64,000 nucleotides of DNA. It comes from Prochlorococcus sp. AG-436-M02. GTDB taxonomy: Bacteria > Cyanobacteriota > Cyanobacteriia > PCC-6307 > Cyanobiaceae. This document shows, one piece after another, positions 1 to 7,306 of this stretch; position 1 is the first letter of the stretch, and every line of letters begins with the position of its first letter. Below the pieces are notes generated by a model. The model was not told the origin of the DNA, made no database searches, and saw nothing but the letters and a program-made list of their open reading frames with translations. Made by a program: the position numbers and the translations under genes. The stretch spans positions 62,001 through 126,000 of the forward strand of contig QCPL01000001.1 of assembly GCA_003212515.1 (NCBI GenBank). The letters are read 5' to 3'.

Positions 1-1
1 G

Positions 2-61
2 CATGCAAAGCATCCCTTAGGACCTGTCACGCTTCGCAATTACAAGATGGGTGAATTATAA
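2..61 (+). CDS. 3' end of a gene cut by the window edge (unknown product)
   Basis: The second forward frame is open from the first bases and ends in TAA at 59-61. It gives a 19-residue tail with the motif HPLGPVTLRNYKMGEL. The mixed, non-repetitive composition (Pro, Gly, Arg, Tyr) looks more like a protein C-terminus than the AT-rich spacer that follows. I do not recognise the family and the rest lies outside the window, so this may be chance. Confidence 0.35.
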   Translation, partial: HAKHPLGPVTLRNYKMGEL

Positions 62-412
62 AAAAATACCAATTAATGGTCGCCTCATCTGTCTCTTTCT
101 CGAGAGAGTCTATCTAGACTCATTGACTATAAGTAGTTCTTATCGTTGAGGTCCCAATGTTTTTCCAGAGCTCTTTCCACAGCTTTTAGCAGGCTTTTCC
201 ACTGACTTTTCGTGATAGTGGTATAAATACTTACTTTTGTGGGATTCTCCGGCTTTATTTGTTTCCTTTTTCGCTGGGTTGATGATAGTGTTTTTTCCAT
301 ATTCTTTTTTAATCTTTCGCATAATGCACTGCTATGAGATGAGTCTTATCCTGTCTCGTGAATTGGTATAAAATCTTTCTTTGCTTTGACGATTTTGGAA
401 ATCTTGTAGATA
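62..412. other. Intergenic stretch, no convincing gene
   Basis: About 350 bases between the partial gene at the edge and the DUF2811 gene. A Lys/Ser-rich 60-codon frame exists on the minus strand (140-322), but it has no recognisable domain and low-complexity composition, so I do not call it. No tRNA, terminator hairpin or clear repeat is visible. Confidence 0.5.
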
Positions 413-757
413 TTGGTCTTGAAAAGAAATGGCTATGTCCAAAGAATGGAATTACCTCAACTCAAATCAATCAAAGAAGCAAATGAGTTTTCACCTTTAG
501 AAGAAACTCCACTAACTCTGGGGCAGAAGCTATCAGAAGAAAAGAAAATCACAAATGAAGTTTCGGTTAGTCTTGAGGCTGAGATACCAGAAGAGCTTTA
601 TAACGGCATGAAGGAGTTTATTTGTACTAATCCGCAATGGGACCAATATCAGCTGATGAGCTCAGCACTTGCTAATTTTCTTTTTCAAAATGGCAGTCAA
701 GATAGGGCAGTAACAGAAAGATATTTGAATGATTTGTTTAATTTGGCTGATTCTTGA
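413..757 (+). CDS. DUF2811 family small cyanobacterial protein
   Basis: The 114-residue protein's C-terminal two thirds match what I recall of the cyanobacterial DUF2811 family: an acidic EAEIPEELYNGMKEFI segment, then NPQWDQY, SSALANFLFQNG and a closing AVTERYLNDLF. The function of the family is unknown to me. It is predicted soluble, with no signal peptide or membrane segment. The frame opens with TTG at 413; an in-frame ATG at 446 would remove 11 poorly conserved residues and is an equally good start. Its last 20 bases overlap the 3' end of the convergent GMC oxidoreductase gene, so the two share their termination region. Confidence 0.82.
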   Translation: MVLKRNGYVQRMELPQLKSIKEANEFSPLEETPLTLGQKLSEEKKITNEVSVSLEAEIPEELYNGMKEFICTNPQWDQYQLMSSALANFLFQNGSQDRAVTERYLNDLFNLADS

Positions 758-2381
758 GAGCTGCTAAACAAGCACGCCTTGTGATAGCCATCATTGTGAG
801 AGTGGGACTCTGCCATGCGGAGGTAGGCCAGCATGCACCATCAACAACTTTGACATTTTTACATCTCCATAAGCTATTCCATTTATCTAACACACTGTTT
901 TCTTCACTAGTTCCCATTGGAGCTCCACCTACTTCGTGTATGTAATACCCAGGAGGCGGCGGACCTAATTGAAGAGCTATCGATTGCTTTGAGATTTGTT
1001 TAAAAAATGGTGCTTTTATTAACTCCTGAAGCGGTCTCATCTCTGCGCCTGATATCGAAATACATTTTTCAATTGTCTTGTTCATATGCGAAACCATTTT
1101 CAATTCATTTTCATGCCATTTGCAATTTATATGAGGAATAGGTATCCCCCATTTATCAACTTTTTTTGAAAGGGTAACTTTGTTATCTGAATAAGGTAAT
1201 ACTTCTCCATGACCTATTAGAAATCCTGTTTTAGTATTTGGTTTGCTTTTAAAGAAAGCTGGCGGCTCGAAACGATCAATTGCACCCCATATTCCATAAC
1301 CTCTAATAAAATCTATTTCAATATCTGAATCTAATTTTGTACCAAAGGGTATGAAAAAGCTTCCCGCTCCAGTTAGTTCATGCTTATTATGATTTGCCCT
1401 AATACTTTCATTATGAATAGAAAAGAAACGACATGTAGAGATATGATCCATTAAACACGTTCCTAATTTACCTGATGGGTCGATCAGCCCATTTCCTTGA
1501 TACTCTCTCGATGAATTTAATAATATTTTTAAACTTTGTATTGTCGATGCGGCTAGAAAAATTAATTTACAATCTATTTTTTTTCTCTCATTTTTTAATC
1601 TATCAATAACTATTAAACCATTTGCTTGATTGCTGATCTTATTTATTATGATTCTCTCAACTATGTGATCTGTAAGAATTTGAACTTTATCAGTTTTAAG
1701 AGCCTCTTTTAAGCTACTACCTATACTACTTGATGGAGGCCATGGCCCATCTCTTTTTGCATCATGTGGACCAAAACCTCTAGAGTGAATTACAGGATAA
1801 TTGAGCTTATCAATTAAGTTTTTTACAAATATATCCTCAGTACTAGTAAAAGGTAAACTATCTAAATAATTCCCATTTGGCAATTGATCTAGATTGTCTT
1901 TATTGCCATGTACTCTTAAGAATTTTTCAATATAACTATAATAATTTTCTAGGTCTAAATAATTTATAGGCCATTCGGGCCCATAACCATCGATGGAGGC
2001 TGCTTTTAAATCAGTTTCTGAGAGTCTTAATGTTATCCCTCCCCAAGTTAAACTCCTTCCACCTAATTGCCTTCCTTGGGTCCATATAAATGGATTTTCA
2101 GGAGGATAAAAGTATTGATTCTCTTTTTCATTTATATAAAGGGAAGGATTTGATTTCCAGTACCCAGGATGTTGTGCTTGTATTTTATTTTCTCCACTTA
2201 TTAAACCGCGAATGCGTTTAAATGTATTTAGGGGTTCTGATCCTAATGCTTCTGAACTTGTTTGTTGAGGGCCAGCTTCTATTACAAGAACTCTTACCCC
2301 TTGTTGAGCTAGGGACAAAGCAGCCATCCCACCAGTAGCTCCAGAACCAACTACAACAGCCTCGAATGAATGTTTTGTCAC
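738..2381 (-). CDS. GMC-family FAD-dependent oxidoreductase
   Basis: The 547-residue protein belongs to the glucose-methanol-choline flavoenzyme family, which oxidises alcohol groups using FAD. An N-terminal Rossmann dinucleotide fold carries GSGATGG at about residues 12-18, with an acidic IEAGP end of beta-2 near 34. The family's flavin-contact segment GGRSLTWGG lies at about 107-115. The C-terminus has HEVGGAPMG and then VVDGACWPTSAWQSPTLTMMA, the usual position of the catalytic His/Asn region. Length is normal for the family. There is no signal peptide, so it probably acts in the cytoplasm. The substrate cannot be told from sequence. It is a single-gene unit flanked by AT-rich spacer upstream, in an accessory-looking part of the window. 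Confidence 0.9.
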   Translation of the reverse strand: MTKHSFEAVVVGSGATGGMAALSLAQQGVRVLVIEAGPQQTSSEALGSEPLNTFKRIRGLISGENKIQAQHPGYWKSNPSLYINEKENQYFYPPENPFIWTQGRQLGGRSLTWGGITLRLSETDLKAASIDGYGPEWPINYLDLENYYSYIEKFLRVHGNKDNLDQLPNGNYLDSLPFTSTEDIFVKNLIDKLNYPVIHSRGFGPHDAKRDGPWPPSSSIGSSLKEALKTDKVQILTDHIVERIIINKISNQANGLIVIDRLKNERKKIDCKLIFLAASTIQSLKILLNSSREYQGNGLIDPSGKLGTCLMDHISTCRFFSIHNESIRANHNKHELTGAGSFFIPFGTKLDSDIEIDFIRGYGIWGAIDRFEPPAFFKSKPNTKTGFLIGHGEVLPYSDNKVTLSKKVDKWGIPIPHINCKWHENELKMVSHMNKTIEKCISISGAEMRPLQELIKAPFFKQISKQSIALQLGPPPPGYYIHEVGGAPMGTSEENSVLDKWNSLWRCKNVKVVDGACWPTSAWQSPTLTMMAITRRACLAALKNQPN

Positions 2382-2542
2382 CTTAGATTTAATTTAATAA
2401 ATTTAAGTTATATTTATAATCATACATTATTAATTTGATATAAAATGTTCTAAGAGACTTTCAATTAAGTTAGTTATATTTAAAAGGTTTAAATTACAAT
2501 AAAGTCCTTCAATATTTTATCCAAAGTTACAAAGTTAACAAA

Positions 2543-2845
2543 TTAACTCCGTGAAACCCATGAAGGGGCTCCCGTAAACCAATTGCCTAGGTCATCAGGA
2601 TTAGGTTTGTATAAAGATTCAGAGTCTACAGGACCTAGATCTAGATCGTTAATTAGTTTCCCTATGGAATCATCTGAACAATTTTCAGCCTGAAGCCTTT
2701 TAGCTCTTTTCAGCCAAGAATTGACTTTTTGATCTTCGTCAGAGGCTTTCTGAATAAAGATTCTTTCATCTAGAGTAACTGACTCTCCATTTGAAAGCCG
2801 TTTTAAAATATCTTTGATATTATCAATGGTTTCTGATGAGATCAT
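2543..2845 (-). CDS. Conserved hypothetical picocyanobacterial protein
   Basis: A 100-residue acidic, soluble protein. It begins with a helical segment (ETIDNIKDILKRL), continues with VTLDERIFIQKASDEDQKV and ends with LGNWFTGAPSWVSRS. I believe similar small proteins occur across marine picocyanobacteria, but I know no function. The Trp/Gly-rich C-terminal tail is the most distinctive part. There is no membrane segment or Cys motif. It is transcribed away from the pentapeptide gene at 3025, with a 180-base AT-rich divergent spacer that should hold both promoters. Confidence 0.75.
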   Translation of the reverse strand: MISSETIDNIKDILKRLSNGESVTLDERIFIQKASDEDQKVNSWLKRAKRLQAENCSDDSIGKLINDLDLGPVDSESLYKPNPDDLGNWFTGAPSWVSRS

Positions 2846-3024
2846 AATTAATGCTCATTTTTATTTTTTTTTAGCTAGCTTTTGTTTGATTTGCACCTAT
2901 GCAATACAAATATTTCATTAAAATTTCAATCCGTAATCGTTCACTTTTAACAAACCCTAGAATATTAGTTGCCTTTGATATAGATTTAGGTGAACTATTG
3001 TTTTTGAAAATATAAGTTCTTCCT

Positions 3025-3501
3025 ATGCTTATTAGATTTCTTTCTATCTTGGCTGGCTTTCTTCTATTTTTTATGTGGGAAATACCTAGTCATGCATCTA
3101 TTGACTATGGGAAACAATCATTGATTGGCGATGATTTTTCTAAACAAGATTTAAAGGCTGCAACATTTTATTTGACTAATCTTCAAGATGCTGATCTCTC
3201 TGAAAGTAATTTGGAAGGAGCAAGCCTTTTTGGAGCTAAATTATTAAATACAGACTTGTCTAATGCCAATCTTAGAAATGCAACTCTTGACTCCGCAGTT
3301 TTTGATGGAACAAACCTTACTAATGCAATTTTAGAGAATGCTTTTGCATTTAATGCAAGATTTAGAAATGTTGATATTTCAGGAACAGATTTTACTAATG
3401 TAATTATAAGAAATGATGATTTGTCTTACCTTTGCTCAATAGCAACTGGCACGAATACTATTACGAAAAGAGAGACATTTCAAACATTAGAGTGCAGTTA
3501 G
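3025..3501 (+). CDS. Exported pentapeptide-repeat protein (thylakoid lumen or periplasm)
   Basis: The 158-residue protein has an N-terminal hydrophobic signal segment (about residues 5-20) with a likely signal-peptidase site after SHA near 26. About 80 residues of pentapeptide repeats of the A(D/N)Lxx type follow (LQDADLSESNLEGASLFGAKL and onward), predicted to fold as a right-handed quadrilateral beta-helix. The C-terminus departs from the repeat and holds two Cys around CSIATGTNT. The whole plan, including this two-Cys tail, recurs in the gene at 53305, so the two are paralogues. Lumenal pentapeptide proteins are known in cyanobacteria and chloroplasts, but their role is unsettled. Confidence 0.88.
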   Translation: MLIRFLSILAGFLLFFMWEIPSHASIDYGKQSLIGDDFSKQDLKAATFYLTNLQDADLSESNLEGASLFGAKLLNTDLSNANLRNATLDSAVFDGTNLTNAILENAFAFNARFRNVDISGTDFTNVIIRNDDLSYLCSIATGTNTITKRETFQTLECS

Positions 3502-3866
3502 ATAATGTATTTTTTATTTATGGAATTCTTTATATAGCCTAGTGTTTTTAGATGTTTAATTACTATTTCTGAAACATTTTTTTTAATATTTTTATATTGA
3601 CTATTAATATTTAATTCTTCTAATGTAAGTTTTAATAAATTTAGCTCCCTTTTAGAACCTCCATTTTTGCTTATGAGCTGATAACCTTTTTTGATGAATG
3701 AGTCTTCATTTTCTTGACTAACAATAATATTTAGCTTTTTATCTTTATTATCATATAATATATAAATAAATTCATTTGATTCTTCTTTCCTAATATATTT
3801 AATAGGGGATAAATCCTTTAGAAGTAGTCCTTTATATGATTTCTTGTTTTCAGTTTTAATGCCCAT
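3498..3866 (-). CDS. Hypothetical protein, second gene of an RHH-led pair
   Basis: The 122-residue, Lys- and Asn-rich basic protein has no domain I recognise. The middle reads as beta-strands (FIYILYDNKDKKLNIIVS) and the C-terminal half as helices. It starts 6 bases after the stop of the ribbon-helix-helix gene upstream on the same strand, so the two are probably co-transcribed. Its final 4 bases overlap the 3' end of the convergent pentapeptide gene. The very AT-rich coding sequence and lack of family resemblance suggest a fast-evolving or acquired gene. Confidence 0.6.
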   Translation of the reverse strand: MGIKTENKKSYKGLLLKDLSPIKYIRKEESNEFIYILYDNKDKKLNIIVSQENEDSFIKKGYQLISKNGGSKRELNLLKLTLEELNINSQYKNIKKNVSEIVIKHLKTLGYIKNSINKKYII

Positions 3867-3872
3867 TTCTTG

Positions 3873-4388
3873 TTAAAACTTATGGATTTGGTTTGATGAT
3901 TCATATTTATCCCAAATGTTATTAACTTCAGCCAATGCAATCCTTTTTTGACAGGCGATGTCGTATCTTTCTATCGCTGCAGTTGGTATAGAGCCTTTGC
4001 TTTTCATTGCCCTTAGGCCAATTTCTAGACATTGAAGCGCAACACTTGAAAGATCCCTCCCTTCTGCTGCAGCCCAGGCTTTCATTAAATAATTCAGGCT
4101 TGAAGGAACAGAAACCTGGAGCTTTGCTGAATTTGCTGAATTCAGGCTCAAATCATCGAGTTCATATTCCTTTTCTATGATTTTTTGTTTTATTGCTTTT
4201 CTGATTATTTTTAATTTTTCATGTAATTCAATCTCAGGCCTATTGTTGGCAATATCCTCTAATTGATAAATCTCATTTTCATTCTTATTCAGTGAGTCGA
4301 CGGCCCATAGAGACAACTCAGTTGCAAGAGTTGTCTTGCTTAGCCATTCATCCCTAACCGAGCTCCAATTTTTTTCCATGCTTTCCAT
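3873..4388 (-). CDS. Ribbon-helix-helix-like protein with N-terminal helical extension
   Basis: The 171-residue protein has a segment at about 91-135 that fits a ribbon-helix-helix DNA-binding fold. A short strand (KLQVSVPSS) is followed by helix A (LNYLMKAWAAAEGR), a turn (DLSS) and helix B (VALQCLEIGLRAMK). CopG/Arc-type RHH proteins bind operator DNA as dimers; here the fold is preceded by about 90 charged helical residues, which is unusual. It lies first in a two-gene unit with the 122-residue protein. That order resembles antitoxin-toxin or autoregulator-effector pairs, but no toxin fold is recognisable. The fold call is mine from pattern only. Confidence 0.68.
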   Translation of the reverse strand: MESMEKNWSSVRDEWLSKTTLATELSLWAVDSLNKNENEIYQLEDIANNRPEIELHEKLKIIRKAIKQKIIEKEYELDDLSLNSANSAKLQVSVPSSLNYLMKAWAAAEGRDLSSVALQCLEIGLRAMKSKGSIPTAAIERYDIACQKRIALAEVNNIWDKYESSNQIHKF

Positions 4389-4622
4389 GAATTAATTTAA
4401 TTATAATAGAATCTATACGCAGTGTCTATTCATTGGATATAGAATCTAATTAGAATATTGATGTTAAGGGCTTCTCTCGGCTTATTTTTACAACTTGCCT
4501 TTCCTTTCCCCTGCTGAGAGGAGGACTTTGCTTCGCGGTCCTTGCAGATTTCTTTTATATTTCTGTTTTTATTTTTAAACGCAGTACCTATTATGCCTGG
4601 CCTTCTATTGAGAGTAGAATGA

Positions 4623-5555
4623 ATTCTAGAGGCCAAGCCAATTGTTGAGGTAATTATGTCAACAGGCCTTCAAGGTCAAAGTTTAGTTAGCCATTTATCT
4701 CAGACTGGTAATTACCGAATACGAGCACTTACTAGGAATCCTTTCTCTAAAACAGATATTAAATTAGCTAAATTGCAAAATGTCGAAGTCCTTCAGGCAG
4801 ACTTGTTAGAAAAATCTTCGCTTGAGAATTCATTCAGAGATGCTCATGTGATATTTGGAATATTACTCCAACAACTTCTTGGAAGATTTTCAGAGGAAGC
4901 ATGCTTCGTAAGTATGAAATAGCACAAGGTAGAAAGTATGTTAATGCAGTTAAAACAATCCGTACTAAAGGAAATCTTAATCACTTCATCTTTAGCTCAG
5001 TATGCAAACCTAAAGACCCACTTTCTTCTAATCCAGAGCCAGGCCACTTCTCAATCAAATGGGATATTGAAGAACATTTTATCAATTCAGACCTTATACC
5101 TTTAACAATCTTTTTAAGACCTGCAAGTTATTTTGAGAATTTTTACAGTCGTTTGACCGGTGTAGTATTTCAAAAGTGTTTTGCCTGGGATTATTCATCC
5201 TCATTTTCAATGGAAAACAATTGTAGTAGATGATGTGGGCCTCTGGATTAAGGCAATTAGTGCTACAGAAAAGATTCTTAGTGAAGCTATAAACATTGCT
5301 AGAGAAGAGTTTGCTTGATATCTGATGGCTGAAATAATTAAAGATTCATTATGGGAGGAATATTCAAATGTAAAATATTCTATGATTCATAGAACTCTAA
5401 TAAGATTTATTGAGCATGATATTGCAATTATGCCTAGTTGGATTGAGAGAACAGGATATGGAGCAAGCTTAACTAAATTGAAGCTACTTGCAAATGATAT
5501 TGGCATTCAACTTACTCTTTTTCCTAAATGGATTGTTAACAAAAAAACTGATTAA
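4623..5555 (+). pseudogene. Broken NmrA-like / atypical SDR NAD(P)-binding protein
   Basis: One NmrA-family protein is recoverable only by joining three reading segments. Segment 1 (4656-4850) holds the TGLQGQS nucleotide loop, RALTRNP and the VLQADL motif. Segment 2 (from about 4859) reads PTTSWKIF, then EIAQGRKYVNAVK and HFIFSSV. Segment 3 (about 5180-5315) reads QWKTIVVDDVGLWI and ends at an in-frame TGA at 5316-5318. After that stop the same frame continues with MAEIIKDSLWEEYSNVKYSM and a final WIERTGYGA domain to 5555. So there are two frameshifts and one stop, plus loss of the start and of the first Gly of the nucleotide loop (Met instead). Relics of all parts remain in order, which implies recent decay. 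Sequencing error could explain one lesion but hardly all. Confidence 0.8.
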
Positions 5556-6009
5556 ATAGAAGCCTATTAAAGATGTATAAATTAATTATTGAGATTATGA
5601 TTAGATTTTTATTAATTGAATTTAAAGAAATCATTTTATATCTTATTAATTTAAAAGATTACTCTCAAAGCTATATATTTTAAGATGTTTCTTTAGTTGG
5701 AAAAGCTTTAGTTTAAATAATGAAAAATAATAATACCAATTATGGAGATCATGGCAACTCTTCCATGGATTACCTCTGACCTGCTCAACCTCCCAAAGAT
5801 AGACATAGGATTGCCTCCCCTATCAGTGTTTAAAGTAATTAAACCTTAGTTTCAATCTACCCTAGGCTAATAGTAAAGATTAATAGCATCAATAAGGGCA
5901 GTTCATATTTAATTTTAACTCATAAGGTCTTTAATGCCTATAAGTGTATCAACTAGAGCATTACTTACAGTGTATTTATTACTAGGGGAAAAACCTTCCT
6001 GCTGAGATT
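5556..6009. other. AT-rich spacer with two possible micro-ORFs
   Basis: This spacer of about 450 bases separates the NmrA pseudogene from a small membrane gene. A 36-codon frame runs 5573-5683 (very AT-rich, Ile/Leu-rich, probably chance). A 32-codon frame runs 5751-5849 (MATLPWITSDLLNLPKI...), in a pocket visibly richer in C than its surroundings. Neither has a clear ribosome site or a known family. The C-rich pocket could be a fragment of a lost gene or a small RNA; I cannot decide. Confidence 0.35.
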
Positions 6010-6201
6010 TTAAAACCCTTTTGCTTTTTTAGTTGATGAGATGATTTGTTGCTTTTGTTTTTTTTCTCGTAGTTGTTTAATTAAGGCAATTAATAATCCA
6101 CCAATAAGGAGAATAAGAAATACTATCATTAGCCATACTGTTATTGAAGTTACTGAGTTTGATTCAGTTGTCTCAAGGGCATCAGAGATGAAAAATTTCA
6201 T
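6010..6201 (-). CDS. Small single-pass membrane protein
   Basis: A 63-residue protein with a short N-terminal region, one strong membrane segment at about 20-43 (SITVWLMIVFLILLIGGLLI) and a basic Lys/Gln-rich tail (KQLREKKQKQQ), which predicts an N-out, C-in orientation. An AAGGA-like ribosome site lies about 6 bases before the ATG on the minus strand. A forward frame covers the same bases but is Cys/Phe/Ile-rich without protein-like order, so I prefer the minus strand. Function unknown. It borders the tRNA-Ser island. Confidence 0.5.
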   Translation of the reverse strand: MKFFISDALETTESNSVTSITVWLMIVFLILLIGGLLIALIKQLREKKQKQQIISSTKKAKGF

Positions 6202-6360
6202 TTTAATCCTTTTTGCTAAGAGTTTTCATTTTTATGAATATGAAGAAGGCTCTCTAAAATTTTAATTGTCCTGTCTCGATTAGCTTTAAACATTTTAAAG
6301 TAGATTTAATCGGTTTACCAAAGTGTATTGTCGAAGCAAGCGATCATTTTGTTTTTTTGA

Positions 6361-6412
6361 GCGGATGGGGTGGGATTCGAACCCACGGAGGCTCGCACAT
6401 CGTTGATTTCAA
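6361..6412 (-). pseudogene. 3' half of a tRNA-Ser-like gene (decayed)
   Basis: Read on the minus strand, this holds a good T-arm (stem GTGGG / CCCAC around TTCGAAT), a 3' acceptor strand CCCATCCG and, upstream of it, the anticodon-loop string TCTTGAAA that is also in the intact tRNA-Ser(UGA) at 6611. No matching D-arm or 5' acceptor strand follows, and the anticodon stem does not pair. The acceptor and T-arm bases differ from the intact gene, so it is not a simple copy of it. It is best read as the displaced 3' half left by site-specific recombination in a tRNA-Ser anticodon loop. Confidence 0.6.
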
Positions 6413-6610
6413 GACTATAGATGTTGTAGTGATAGCAATTGATCATAGGATTCTTTTGAAGTAAAAAGAATGAGTGATGACCGATTTGAAAAAGTGATTT
6501 TTTGTCGTAAATTTCTTAATTTTTAACTTATCTTGTTAATTTTTTAGCCTGCTTATTATTTGAAATTTGGTTATATTTAATCAAATATACTCTTCATCAC
6601 TGCTATAGAG

Positions 6611-6697
6611 CGGAGAGTGGGGGATTCGAACCCCCGAGGGACTTGCATCCCTGCTGGTTTTCAAGACCAGAGCCATAAACCACTCGACCAACTCTCC
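6611..6697 (-). tRNA. tRNA-Ser(UGA)
   Basis: A complete 87-base type II tRNA on the minus strand. The acceptor GGAGAGT pairs with ACTCTCC (discriminator G). The D-arm has GGTCGAGTGGTTTATGGC and the anticodon stem CTGGT/ACCAG encloses loop CTTGAAA with anticodon TGA (bases 6661-6663 on the plus strand). A long variable arm, AGGGA/TCCCT type, is typical of tRNA-Ser, and the T-arm is GGGGG-TTCGAAT-CCCCC. CCA is not encoded. Fragments of tRNA-Ser occur on both sides (6361 and 8895), marking this gene as an integration site. Confidence 0.97.
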
Positions 6698-7306
6698 ACT
6701 TCTGATATTACAGGTTTGGTTCAGCAAACTTCAAGCAATTACTTGAAAGTTCGGATTTTGGCGTTAACCTCATTTTTAACTGCGGGTGCAATTGGTAAGG
6801 GCAATCGGTCTACAACTAAACCGCCAAAAATTCTGCTTGGTACTGACTGTGCTTCTTTATAGAACTTCCCGGTTGACGAGTATCGCTGTTCATCTAGAGG
6901 TTGCATGGTTAGTAACAAAGATCGGTTCTCCAATAGGAAGGGTATAAAAGGAAACACGGTTTCTGGTGCACCTTCCCGAAACGTGCACAGGTGGATGAAC
7001 AAGTTATCGAGGGTTGCGCAAATTTTTAAAACTTCCACTGAGGAGAAAGGTTAGTAGGATAAATTGATCCGACAAGGATATATAAGATACAAGAGCAAAC
7101 AGCTAAGTTGTTGAAACAATGGAAAGTTGAATGCAATAGAAGGAATTAAAATTGTGAATTTCTATTCCAAATAATTCACTAAAACAGGAGAGATCCTGAA
7201 AAAAGAAGTTTAGCTTTAGAACTGCTTTTCTAGAATTAACTTTCGAGAGGTTACTTGTCTTAAGATCGAAGAATGTTTAGTATGATAATGATTCCTCTTT
7301 TATAAG
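6698..7306. other. Unexplained block, first half richer in G+C
   Basis: Bases 6698-7060 have clearly more G+C than the surrounding spacer and read like formerly coding or structured DNA. There is a 99-codon minus-strand frame (6739-7038) and a forward frame interrupted by TAG at 6860 that continues to about 7050. Neither product resembles a family I know. I looked for tmRNA, RNase P RNA and SRP RNA signatures and found none. Bases 7060-7306 are plain AT-rich spacer leading to the outer-membrane gene. Confidence 0.4.

Noticed and set aside
140-322. 60-codon Lys/Ser-rich frame on the minus strand
   Set aside because: Low-complexity composition, no ribosome site and no family resemblance; more likely chance in spacer.
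754-945. Forward 63-codon frame inside the GMC oxidoreductase
   Set aside because: Antisense shadow of a long, motif-rich gene.
4430-4636. 68-codon basic frame on the minus strand, in a slightly G+C-richer pocket
   Set aside because: Basic low-complexity sequence without family resemblance. An AGGAC/GTCCT pairing nearby suggested a small RNA, but I saw no further support.
6041-6265. Forward frame opposite the small membrane gene
   Set aside because: Cys/Ile/Phe-rich reverse image of a membrane helix; the minus-strand reading has better order and a ribosome site.
6698-7060. Possible tmRNA, RNase P RNA or SRP RNA
   Set aside because: None of the hallmark strings of these RNAs, nor a recognisable tag peptide, could be found on either strand.
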